64,000 nucleotides of DNA from Viola odorata. Lineage: Eukaryota > Streptophyta > Magnoliopsida > Malpighiales > Violaceae. The notes under the pieces were generated by a model that did not search any database, had not been told where the DNA came from, and saw only the letters and a list, made by a program, of their open reading frames with translations. Shown here piece by piece: positions 22,268 through 34,391 of the stretch. A program made the position numbers and the translations under genes. The stretch is from contig OY829543.1 in the NCBI GenBank assembly GCA_963691705.1, forward strand, positions 25,939,523-26,003,522. Direction: 5' to 3'. How positions within the stretch are numbered: the stretch's first letter is position 1; every line of letters begins with the position of its first letter.

Positions 22268-23039
22268 GTAGGTACTTTGTGTGACATTCGCAAAGGAATG
22301 GAGCGCGCAGATTCGAGAACGAATCCATTTGAAGAGGGAGTAAATGATACGAGCATGAGGGCTCTCACTCGTATCCACTTGAAGACCTCACGGATAGGCC
22401 ACGCCAGCCGTGAGGAATGCCGCGCCAAGTCCTCGCAAACCATGAAGTCATGCGCGCACCAGGCGCACCAACCCTAGCATCCCATGAAGTCCCCATGCCT
22501 AAGCCATCCGAGGCCTTGCGCTAGCTCTCCAAGCCAATCTCTTCAAGCCCGCGGTCAAAGCCTTAAGTGAAGGGTGGTTTAGGGTTATTTCATGTAATAA
22601 TTCCCAAGCCTACTCTTCGCCCATGGGAGAAAATTCCTTGTGTTTTGAATTCTACAGACTTATTTTCACATCATCGCTTTGAGTTACCTTTTAGTTTTTT
22701 TCCAACTCTTTTCCATAGTGCTGATGCATATCTCTTCTATGTAGGTACTTTGTGTGACATTCGCAAAGGAATGGAGCGCGCAGATTCGAGAACGAATCCA
22801 TTTGAAGAGGGATGAGATGATACGAGCATGAGGGCTCTCACTCGTATCCACGTGAAGACCTCATGGATAGGCCGCGCAAGCCATGAGGAATGCCGCGCCA
22901 AGTCCTCGCAAACCATGATGACATGCATGCACCAGACGCGCCAACCCTAGCATCCCATGAAGTCCCCGCGCCTAAGCCATCCGAGGCCTTGCGCTAGCTC
23001 TCCAAGCCAATCTCTTCAAGCCCGCGGTCAAGGCCTTAA
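20202..23039 (+). repeat. Repeated dimer ATTCGCAAG + GAATTC/TGA monomers
   Basis: The pair of monomers at 20202 and 20675 recurs at 22094 and 22567, 1892 bases (four monomers) later, and is also found at 16419 and 16892. The first member has ATTCGCAAG; the second has GAATTC and GGGATGAGATG, a change that closes the open frame. The first members differ at one CpG: GGCCACGCC at 16419 and 22094, GGCCGCGCC at 20202. So the copy at 22094 is closer to 16419 than to the nearer 20202. Confidence 0.85.
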
Positions 23040-24458
23040 GTGAAGGGTGGTTTAGGGTTACTTCATGTAATAATTCCCAAGCCTACTCTTCGCCCATGGG
23101 AGAAAATTCCTTGTGTTTTGAAGTCTACAGACTTATTTTCACATCATCGCTTTGAGTTACCTTTTAGTTTTTTTCCAACTCTTTTCCATAGTGCTGATGC
23201 ATATCTCTTCTATATAGGTACTTTGTGTGACATTCGCAAAGGAATGGAGCGCGCAGATTCGAGAACGAATCCATTTGAAGAGGGAGTAAATGATACGAGC
23301 ATGAGGGCTCTCACTCGTATCCACTTGAAGACCTCACGGATAGGCCGCGCCAGCCGTGAGGAATGCCGCACCAAGTCCTCGCAAACCATGAAGTCATGCG
23401 CGCACCAGGCGCACCAACCCTAGCATCCCATGAAGTCCCCACGCCTAAGCCATCCGAGGCCTTGCGGTAGCTCTCCAAGCCAATCTCTTCAAGCCCGCGG
23501 TCAAGGCCTTAAGTGAAGGGTGGTTTAGGGTTACTTCATGTAATAATTCCCAAGCCTACTCTTCGCCCATGGGAGAAAATTCCTTGTGTTTTGAAGTCTA
23601 CAGACTTATTTTCCCATCATCGCTTTGACTTACCTTTTAGTTATTTTCCAACTCTTTTCCATAGTGCTGATGCATATCTCTTCTATGTAGGTACTTTGTG
23701 TGACATTCGCAAAGGAATGGAGCGCGCAGATTCGAGAACGAATCCATTTGAAGAGGGAGTAAATGATACGAGCATGAGGGCTCTCACTCGTATCCACTTG
23801 AAGACCTCACGGATAGGCCTCGCCAGCCGTGAGGAATGCCGCGCCAAGTCCTCGCAAACCATGAAGTCATGCGCGCACCAGGCGCGCCAACCCTAGCATC
23901 CCATGAAGTCCCCACGCCTAACCCATCCGAGGCCTTGCGCTAGCTCTCCAAGCCAATCTCTTCAAGCCCGCGGTCAAGGCCTTAAGTGAAGGGTGGTTTA
24001 GGGTTACTTCATGTAATAATTCCCAAGCCTACTCTTCGCCCATGGGAGAAAATTCCTTGTGTTTTGAAGTCTACAGACTTATTTTCCCATCATCGCTTTG
24101 ACTTACCTTTTAGTTATTTTCCAACTCTTTTCCATAGTGCTGATGCATATCTCTTCTATGTAGGTACTTTGTGTGACATTCGCAAAGGAATGGAGCGCGC
24201 AGATTCGAGAACGAATCCATTTGAAGAGGGAGTAAATGATACGAGCATGAGGGCTCTCACTCGTATCCACTTGAAGACCTCACGGATAGGCCGCGCCAGC
24301 CGTGAGGAATGCCGCGCCAAGTCCTCGCAAACCATGAAGTCATGCGCGCACCAGGCGCACCAACCCTAGCATCCCATGAAGTCCCCACGCCTAAGCCATC
24401 CGAGGCCTTGCGCTAGCTCTCCAAGCCAATCTCTTCAAGCCCGCGGTCAAAGCCTTAA
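22268..24458 (+). repeat. Mixed monomers between HOR blocks
   Basis: After the end of agreement with the 8-monomer block, this part holds the remainder of 22094, then 22567 (described with the dimer), and the copies at 23040, 23513 and 23986. The copy at 23040 begins like 21148 but has CTATATAGG, a mark otherwise seen in 11219, 14528 and 18311, so it appears recombinant. 23513 is a GGCCTCGCC copy with CGCCTAACCC and 23986 is close to the reference monomer. No higher-order period is evident here. Confidence 0.75.
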
Positions 24459-27400
24459 GTGAAGGGTGGTTTAGGGTTATTTCATGTAATAATTCCCAAG
24501 CCTACTCTTCGCCCATGGGAGAAAATTCCTTGTGTTTTGAATTCTACAGACTTATTTTCACATCATCGCTTTGAGTTACCTTTTAGTTTTTTTCCAACTC
24601 TTTTCCATAGTGCTGATGCATATCTCTTCTATGTAGGTACTTTGTGTGACATTCGCAAAGGAATGGAGCGCGCAGATTCGAGAACGAATCCATTTGAAGA
24701 GGGAGGAGATGATACGAGCATGAGGGCTCTCACTCGTATCCACGTGAAGACCTCATGGATAGGCCGCGCAAGCCATGAGGAATGCCGCGCCAAGTCCTCG
24801 CAAACCATGATGACATGCATGCACCAGACGCGCCAACCCTAGCATCCCATGAAGTCCCCGCGCCTAAGCCATCCGAGGCCTTGCGCTAGCTCTCCAAGCC
24901 AATCTCTTCAAGCCCGCGGTCAAGGCCTTAAGTGAAGGGTGGTTTAGGGTTACTTCATGTAATAATTCCCAAGCCTACTCTTCGCCCATGGGAGAAAATT
25001 CCTTGTGTTTTGAAGTCTACAGACTTATTTTCACATCATCGCTTTGAGTTACCTTTTAGTTTTTTTCCAACTCTTTTCCATAGTGCTGATGCATATCTCT
25101 TCTATGTAGGTACTTTGTGTGACATTCGCAAAGGAATGGAGCGCGCAGATTCGAGAACGAATCCATTTGAAGAGGGAGTAAATGATACGAGCATGAGGGC
25201 TCTCACTCGTATCCACTTGAAGACCTCACGGATAGGCCGCGCCAGCCGTGAGGAATGCCGCGCCAAGTCCTCGCAAACCATGAAGTCATGCGCGCACCAG
25301 GCGCACCAACCCTAGCATCCCATGAAGTCCCCACGCCTAAGCCATCCGAGGCCTTGCGCTAGCTCTCCAAGCCAATCTCTTCAAGCCCGCGGTCAAAGCC
25401 TTAAGTGAAGGGTGGTTTAGGGTTATTTCATGTAATAATTCCCAAGCCTACTCTTCGCCCATGGGAGAAAATTCCTTGTGTTTTGAATTCTACAGACTTA
25501 TTTTCACATCATCGCTTTGAGTTACCTTTTAGTTTTTTTCCAACTCTTTTCCATAGTGCTGATGCATATCTCTTCTATGTAGGTACTTTGTGTGACATTC
25601 GCAAAGGAATGGAGCGCGCAGATTCGAGAACGAATCCATTTCAAGAGGGAGTAAATGATACGAGCATGAGGGCTCTCACTCGTATCCACTTGAAGACCTC
25701 ACGGATAGGCCTCGCCAGCCGTGAGGAATGCCGCGCCAAGTCCTCGCAAACCATGAAGTCATGCGCGCACCAGGCGCGCCAACCCTAGCATCCCATGAAG
25801 TCCCCACGCCTAAGCCATCCGAGGCCTTGCGCTAGCTCTCCAAGCCAATCTCTTCAAGCCCGCGGTCAAAGCCTTAAGTGAAGGGTGGTTTAGGGTTACT
25901 TCATGTAATAATTCCCAAGCCTACTCTTCGCCCATGGGAGAAAATTCCTTGTGTTTTGAAGTCTACAGACTTATTTTCCCATCATCGCTTTGACTTACCT
26001 TTTAGTTATTTTCCAACTCTTTTCCATAGTGCTGATGCATATCTCTTCTATGTAGGTACTTTGTGTGACATTCGCAAAGGAATGGAGCGCGCAGATTCGA
26101 GAACGAATCCATTTGAAGAGGGAGTAAATGATACGAGCATGAGGGCTCTCACTCGTATCCACTTGAAGACCTCACGGATAGGCCGCGCCAGCCGTGAGGA
26201 ATGCCGCGCCAAGTCCTCGCAAACCATGAAGTCATGCGCGCACCAGGCGCACCAACCCTAGCATCCCATGAAGTCCCCACGCCTAAGCCATCCGAGGCCT
26301 TGCGCTAGCTCTCCAAGCCAATCTCTTCAAGCCCGCGGTCAAAGCCTTAAGTGAAGGGTGGTTTAGGGTTATTTCATGTAATAATTCCCAAGCCTACTCT
26401 TCGCCCATGGGAGAAAATTCCTTGTGTTTTGAATTCTACAGACTTATTTTCACATCATCGCTTTGAGTTACCTTTTAGTTTTTTTCCAACTCTTTTCCAT
26501 AGTGCTGATGCATATCTCTTCTATGTAGGTACTTTGTGTGACATTCGCAAAGGAATGGAGCGCGCAGATTCGAGAACGAATCCATTTGAAGAGGGAGGAG
26601 ATGATACGAGCATGAGGGCTCTCACTCGTATCCACGTGAAGACCTCATGGATAGGCCGCGCAAGCCATGAGGAATGCCGCGCCAAGTCCTCGCAAACCAT
26701 GATGACATGCATGCACCAGACGCGCCAACCCTAGCATCCCATGAAGTCCCCGCGCCTAAGCCATCCGAGGCCTTGCGCTAGCTCTCCAAGCCAATCTCTT
26801 CAAGCCCGCGGTCAAGGCCTTAAGTGAAGGGTGGTTTAGGGTTACTTCATGTAATAATTCCCAAGCCTACTCTTCGCCCATGGGAGAAAATTCCTTGTGT
26901 TTTGAAGTCTACAGACTTATTTTCACATCATCGCTTTGAGTTACCTTTTAGTTTTTTTCCAACTCTTTTCCATAGTGCTGATGCATATCTCTTCTATGTA
27001 GGTACTTTGTGTGACATTCGCAAAGGAATGGAGCGCGCAGATTCGAGAACGAATCCATTTGAAGAGGGAGTAAATGATACGAGCATGAGGGCTCTCACTC
27101 GTATCCACTTGAAGACCTCACGGATAGGCCGCGCCAGCCGTGAGGAATGCCGCGCCAAGTCCTCGCAAACCATGAAGTCATGCGCGCACCAGGCGCACCA
27201 ACCCTAGCATCCCATGAAGTCCCCACGCCTAAGCCATCCGAGGCCTTGCGCTAGCTCTCCAAGCCAATCTCTTCAAGCCCGCGGTCAAAGCCTTAAGTGA
27301 AGGGTGGTTTAGGGTTATTTCATGTAATAATTCCCAAGCCTACTCTTCGCCCATGGGAGAAAATTCCTTGTGTTTTGAATTCTACAGACTTATTTTCACA

Positions 27401-30400
27401 TCATCGCTTTGAGTTACCTTTTAGTTTTTTTCCAACTCTTTTCCATAGTGCTGATGCATATCTCTTCTATGTAGGTACTTTGTGTGACATTCGCAAAGGA
27501 ATGGAGCGCGCAGATTCGAGAACGAATCCATTTGAAGAGGGAGGAGATGATACGAGCATGAGGGCTCTCACTCGTATCCACGTGAAGACCTCATGGATAG
27601 GCCGCGCAAGCCATGAGGAATGCCGCGCCAAGTCCTCGCAAACCATGATGACATGCATGCACCAGACGCGCCAACCCTAGCATCCCATGAAGTCCCCGCG
27701 CCTAAGCCATCCGAGGCCTTGCGCTAGCTCTCCAAGCCAATCTCTTCAAGCCCGCGGTCAAGGCCTTAAGTGAAGGGTGGTTTAGGGTTACTTCATGTAA
27801 TAATTCCCAAGCCTACTCTTCGCCCATGGGAGAAAATTCCTTGTGTTTTGAAGTCTACAGACTTATTTTCACATCATCGCTTTGAGTTACCTTTTAGTTT
27901 TTTTCCAACTCTTTTCCATAGTGCTGATGCATATCTCTTCTATGTAGGTACTTTGTGTGACATTCGCAAAGGAATGGAGCGCGCAGATTCGAGAACGAAT
28001 CCATTTGAAGAGGGAGTAAATGATACGAGCATGAGGGCTCTCACTCGTATCCACTTGAAGACCTCACGGATAGGCCGCGCCAGCCGTGAGGAATGCCGCG
28101 CCAAGTCCTCGCAAACCATGAAGTCATGCGCGCACCAGGCGCACCAACCCTAGCATCCCATGAAGTCCCCACGCCTAAGCCATCCGAGGCCTTGCGCTAG
28201 CTCTCCAAGCCAATCTCTTCAAGCCCGCGGTCAAAGCCTTAAGTGAAGGGTGGTTTAGGGTTATTTCATGTAATAATTCCCAAGCCTACTCTTCGCCCAT
28301 GGGAGAAAATTCCTTGTGTTTTGAATTCTACAGACTTATTTTCACATCATCGCTTTGAGTTACCTTTTAGTTTTTTTCCAACTCTTTTCCATAGTGCTGA
28401 TGCATATCTCTTCTATGTAGGTACTTTGTGTGACATTCGCAAAGGAATGGAGCGCGCAGATTCGAGAACGAATCCATTTCAAGAGGGAGTAAATGATACG
28501 AGCATGAGGGCTCTCACTCGTATCCACTTGAAGACCTCACGGATAGGCCTCGCCAGCCGTGAGGAATGCCGCGCCAAGTCCTCGCAAACCATGAAGTCAT
28601 GCGCGCACCAGGCGCGCCAACCCTAGCATCCCATGAAGTCCCCACGCCTAAGCCATCCGAGGCCTTGCGCTAGCTCTCCAAGCCAATCTCTTCAAGCCCG
28701 CGGTCAAAGCCTTAAGTGAAGGGTGGTTTAGGGTTACTTCATGTAATAATTCCCAAGCCTACTCTTCGCCCATGGGAGAAAATTCCTTGTGTTTTGAAGT
28801 CTACAGACTTATTTTCCCATCATCGCTTTGACTTACCTTTTAGTTATTTTCCAACTCTTTTCCATAGTGCTGATGCATATCTCTTCTATGTAGGTACTTT
28901 GTGTGACATTCGCAAAGGAATGGAGCGCGCAGATTCGAGAACGAATCCATTTGAAGAGGGAGTAAATGATACGAGCATGAGGGCTCTCACTCGTATCCAC
29001 TTGAAGACCTCACGGATAGGCCGCGCCAGCCGTGAGGAATGCCGCGCCAAGTCCTCGCAAACCATGAAGTCATGCGCGCACCAGGCGCACCAACCCTAGC
29101 ATCCCATGAAGTCCCCACGCCTAAGCCATCCGAGGCCTTGCGCTAGCTCTCCAAGCCAATCTCTTCAAGCCCGCGGTCAAAGCCTTAAGTGAAGGGTGGT
29201 TTAGGGTTATTTCATGTAATAATTCCCAAGCCTACTCTTCGCCCATGGGAGAAAATTCCTTGTGTTTTGAATTCTACAGACTTATTTTCACATCATCGCT
29301 TTGAGTTACCTTTTAGTTTTTTTCCAACTCTTTTCCATAGTGCTGATGCATATCTCTTCTATGTAGGTACTTTGTGTGACATTCGCAAAGGAATGGAGCG
29401 CGCAGATTCGAGAACGAATCCATTTGAAGAGGGAGGAGATGATACGAGCATGAGGGCTCTCACTCGTATCCACGTGAAGACCTCATGGATAGGCCGCGCA
29501 AGCCATGAGGAATGCCGCGCCAAGTCCTCGCAAACCATGATGACATGCATGCACCAGACGCGCCAACCCTAGCATCCCATGAAGTCCCCGCGCCTAAGCC
29601 ATCCGAGGCCTTGCGCTAGCTCTCCAAGCCAATCTCTTCAAGCCCGCGGTCAAGGCCTTAAGTGAAGGGTGGTTTAGGGTTACTTCATGTAATAATTCCC
29701 AAGCCTACTCTTCGCCCATGGGAGAAAATTCCTTGTGTTTTGAAGTCTACAGACTTATTTTCACATCATCGCTTTGAGTTACCTTTTAGTTTTTTTCCAA
29801 CTCTTTTCCATAGTGCTGATGCATATCTCTTCTATGTAGGTACTTTGTGTGACATTCGCAAAGGAATGGAGCGCGCAGATTCGAGAACGAATCCATTTGA
29901 AGAGGGAGTAAATGATACGAGCATGAGGGCTCTCACTCGTATCCACTTGAAGACCTCACGGATAGGCCGCGCCAGCCGTGAGGAATGCCGCGCCAAGTCC
30001 TCGCAAACCATGAAGTCATGCGCGCACCAGGCGCACCAACCCTAGCATCCCATGAAGTCCCCACGCCTAAGCCATCCGAGGCCTTGCGCTAGCTCTCCAA
30101 GCCAATCTCTTCAAGCCCGCGGTCAAAGCCTTAAGTGAAGGGTGGTTTAGGGTTATTTCATGTAATAATTCCCAAGCCTACTCTTCGCCCATGGGAGAAA
30201 ATTCCTTGTGTTTTGAATTCTACAGACTTATTTTCACATCATCGCTTTGAGTTACCTTTTAGTTTTTTTCCAACTCTTTTCCATAGTGCTGATGCATATC
30301 TCTTCTATGTAGGTACTTTGTGTGACATTCGCAAAGGAATGGAGCGCGCAGATTCGAGAACGAATCCATTTCAAGAGGGAGTAAATGATACGAGCATGAG

Positions 30401-32026
30401 GGCTCTCACTCGTATCCACTTGAAGACCTCACGGATAGGCCTCGCCAGCCGTGAGGAATGCCGCGCCAAGTCCTCGCAAACCATGAAGTCATGCGCGCAC
30501 CAGGCGCGCCAACCCTAGCATCCCATGAAGTCCCCACGCCTAAGCCATCCGAGGCCTTGCGCTAGCTCTCCAAGCCAATCTCTTCAAGCCCGCGGTCAAA
30601 GCCTTAAGTGAAGGGTGGTTTAGGGTTACTTCATGTAATAATTCCCAAGCCTACTCTTCGCCCATGGGAGAAAATTCCTTGTGTTTTGAAGTCTACAGAC
30701 TTATTTTCCCATCATCGCTTTGACTTACCTTTTAGTTATTTTCCAACTCTTTTCCATAGTGCTGATGCATATCTCTTCTATGTAGGTACTTTGTGTGACA
30801 TTCGCAAAGGAATGGAGCGCGCAGATTCGAGAACGAATCCATTTGAAGAGGGAGTAAATGATACGAGCATGAGGGCTCTCACTCGTATCCACTTGAAGAC
30901 CTCACGGATAGGCCGCGCCAGCCGTGAGGAATGCCGCGCCAAGTCCTCGCAAACCATGAAGTCATGCGCGCACCAGGCGCACCAACCCTAGCATCCCATG
31001 AAGTCCCCACGCCTAAGCCATCCGAGGCCTTGCGCTAGCTCTCCAAGCCAATCTCTTCAAGCCCGCGGTCAAAGCCTTAAGTGAAGGGTGGTTTAGGGTT
31101 ATTTCATGTAATAATTCCCAAGCCTACTCTTCGCCCATGGGAGAAAATTCCTTGTGTTTTGAATTCTACAGACTTATTTTCACATCATCGCTTTGAGTTA
31201 CCTTTTAGTTTTTTTCCAACTCTTTTCCATAGTGCTGATGCATATCTCTTCTATGTAGGTACTTTGTGTGACATTCGCAAAGGAATGGAGCGCGCAGATT
31301 CGAGAACGAATCCATTTGAAGAGGGAGGAGATGATACGAGCATGAGGGCTCTCACTCGTATCCACGTGAAGACCTCATGGATAGGCCGCGCAAGCCATGA
31401 GGAATGCCGCGCCAAGTCCTCGCAAACCATGATGACATGCATGCACCAGACGCGCCAACCCTAGCATCCCATGAAGTCCCCGCGCCTAAGCCATCCGAGG
31501 CCTTGCGCTAGCTCTCCAAGCCAATCTCTTCAAGCCCGCGGTCAAGGCCTTAAGTGAAGGGTGGTTTAGGGTTACTTCATGTAATAATTCCCAAGCCTAC
31601 TCTTCGCCCATGGGAGAAAATTCCTTGTGTTTTGAAGTCTACAGACTTATTTTCACATCATCGCTTTGAGTTACCTTTTAGTTTTTTTCCAACTCTTTTC
31701 CATAGTGCTGATGCATATCTCTTCTATGTAGGTACTTTGTGTGACATTCGCAAAGGAATGGAGCGCGCAGATTCGAGAACGAATCCATTTGAAGAGGGAG
31801 TAAATGATACGAGCATGAGGGCTCTCACTCGTATCCACTTGAAGACCTCACGGATAGGCCGCGCCAGCCGTGAGGAATGCCGCGCCAAGTCCTCGCAAAC
31901 CATGAAGTCATGCGCGCACCAGGCGCACCAACCCTAGCATCCCATGAAGTCCCCACGCCTAAGCCATCCGAGGCCTTGCGCTAGCTCTCCAAGCCAATCT
32001 CTTCAAGCCCGCGGTCAAAGCCTTAA
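24459..32026 (+). repeat. Interleaved 4- and 2-monomer HOR block
   Basis: Sixteen monomers alternate in a strict order. Call a the GAATTC + GGAGAT type, b the GAGTTACC + GTAAAT type, c the GAATTC + ATTTCAAGAGGG type, and d the GACTTACC + GTAAAT type. The order is abcd (24459), ab (26351), abcd (27297), abcd (29189), ab (31081). Periods are thus 1892 and 946. Every c copy (25405, 28243, 30135) shares the private TTTCAAGAG, and the d copy after it shares an unusual pairing of CAAAGCC with GGGTTACTTC, which supports descent by duplication of the whole tetramer. Confidence 0.9.
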
Positions 32027-34391
32027 GTGAAGGGTGGTTTAGGGTTATTTCATGTAATAATTCCCAAGCCTACTCTTCGCCCATGGGAGAAAATTCCTTG
32101 TGTTTTGAATTCTACAGACTTATTTTCACATCATCGCTTTGAGTTACCTTTTAGTTTTTTTCCAACTCTTTTCCATAGTGCTGATGCATATCTCTTCTAT
32201 GTAGGTACTTTGTGTGACATTCGCAAAGGAATGGAGCGCGCAGATTCGAGAACGAATACATTTGAAGAGGGAGGAGAGGATACGAGCATGAGGGCTCTCA
32301 CTCGTATCCACGTGAAGACCTCATGGATAGGCCGCGCAAGCCATGAGGAATGTCGCGCTAAGTCCTCGCAAACCATGATGACATGCATGCACCAGACGCG
32401 CCAACCCTAGCATCCCATGAAGTCCCCGCGCCTAAGCCATCCGAGGCCTTGCGCTAGCTCTCCAAGCCAATCTCTTCAAGCCCGCGGTCAAGGCCTTAAG
32501 TGAAGGGTGGTTTAGGGTTACTTCATGTAATAATTCCCAAGCCTACTCTTCGCCCATGGGAGAAAATTCCTTGTGTTTTGAAGTCTACAGACTTATTTTC
32601 ACATCATCGCTTTGAGTTACCTTTTAGTTTTTTTCCAACTCTTTTCCATAGTGCTGATGCATATCTCTTCTATGTAGGTACTTTGTGTGACATTCGCAAA
32701 GGAATGGAGCGCGCAGATTCGAGAACGAATCCATTTGAAGAGGGAGTAAATGATACGAGCATGAGGGCTCTCACTCGTATCCACTTGAAGACCTCACGGA
32801 TAGGCCGCGCCAGCCGTGAGGAATGCCGCACCAAGTCCTCGCAAACCATGAAGTCATGCGCGCACCAGGCGCACCAACCCTAGCATCCCATGAAGTCCCC
32901 ACGCCTAAGCCATCCGAGGCCTTGCGCTAGCTCTCCAAGCCAATCTCTTCAAGCCCGCGGTCAAAGCCTTAAGTGAAGGGTGGTTTAGGGTTATTTCATG
33001 TAATAATTCCCAAGCCTACTCTTCGCCCATGGGAGAAAATTCCTTGTGTTTTGAATTCTACAGACTTATTTTCACATCATCGCTTTGAGTTACCTTTTAG
33101 TTTTTTTCCAACTCTTTTCCATAGTGCTGATGCATATCTCTTCTATGTAGGTACTTTGTGTGACATTCGCAAAGGAATGGAGCGCGCAAATTCGAGAACG
33201 AATCCATTTGAAGAGGGAGGAGATGATACGAGCATGAGGGCTCTCACTCGTATCCACGTGAAGACCTCATGGATAGGCCGCGCAAGCCATGAGGAATGCC
33301 GCGCCAAGTCCTCGCAAACCATGATGACATGCATACACCAGACGCGCCAACCCTAGCATCCCATGAAGTCCCCGCGCCTAAGCCATCCGAGGCCTTGCGA
33401 TAGCTCTCCAAGCCAATCTCTTCAAGCCCGCGGTCAAGGCCTTAAGTGAAGGGTGGTTTAGGGTTACTTCATGTAATAGTTCCCAAGCCTACTCTTCGCC
33501 CATGGGAGAAAATTCCTTGTGTTTTGAAGTCTACAGACTTATTTTCCCATCATCGCTTTGACTTACCTTTTAGTTATTTTCCAACTCTTTTCCATAGTGC
33601 TGATGCATATCTCTTCTATGTAGGTACTTTGTGTGACATTCGCAAAGGAATGGAGCGCGCAGATTCGAGAACGAATCCATTTGAAGAGGGAGGAGATGAT
33701 ACGAGCATGAGGGCTCTCACTCGTATCCACGTGAAGACCTCATGGATAGGCCGCGCAAGCCATGAGGAATGCCGCGCCAAGTCCTCGCAAACCATGATGA
33801 CATGCATGCACCAGACGCGCCAACCCTAGCATCCCATGAAGTCCCCGCGCCTAAGCCATCCGAGGCCTTGCGCTAGCTCTCCAAGCCAATCTCTTCAAGC
33901 CCGCGGTCAAGGCCTTAAGTGAAGGGTGGTTTAGGGTTACTTCATGTAATAATTCCCAAGCCTACTCTTCGCCCATGGGAGAAAATTCCTTGTGTTTTGA
34001 AGTCTACAGACTTATTTTCCCATCATCGCTTTGACTTACCTTTTAGTTATTTTCCAACTCTTTTCCATAGTGCTGATGCATATCTCTTCTATGTAGGTAC
34101 TTTGTGTGACATTCGCAAAGGAATGGAGCGCGCAGATTCGAGAACGAATCCATTTGAAGAGGGAGTAAATGATACGAGCATGAGGGCTCTCACTCGTATC
34201 CACTTGAAGACCTCACGGATAGGCCGCGCCAGCCGTGAGGAATGCCGCGCCAAGTCCTCGCAAACTATGAAGTCATGCGCGCACCAGGCGCACCAACCCT
34301 AGCATCCCATGAAGTCCCCACGCCTAAGCCATCCGAGGCCTTGCGCTAGCTCTCCAAGCCAATCTCTTCAAGCCCGCGGTCAAAGCCTTAA
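32027..34391 (+). repeat. 5-monomer HOR block I, copy 1
   Basis: These five monomers span 2365 bases. The first three (32027, 32500, 32973) recur at 34392, 34865 and 35338. Shared private marks are GGAGAGGATACG with ATGTCGCGCTAAG in the first, GCCGCACC in the second, and GCGCAAATTCG with GCATACACC in the third. A private C to A (GAATACATTTG) separates the first from its partner. The fourth monomer (33446) is a recombinant of the GACTTACC start and the GGAGAT/CATGG end; the fifth (33919) is reference-like with CAAACTATG. Confidence 0.85.
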
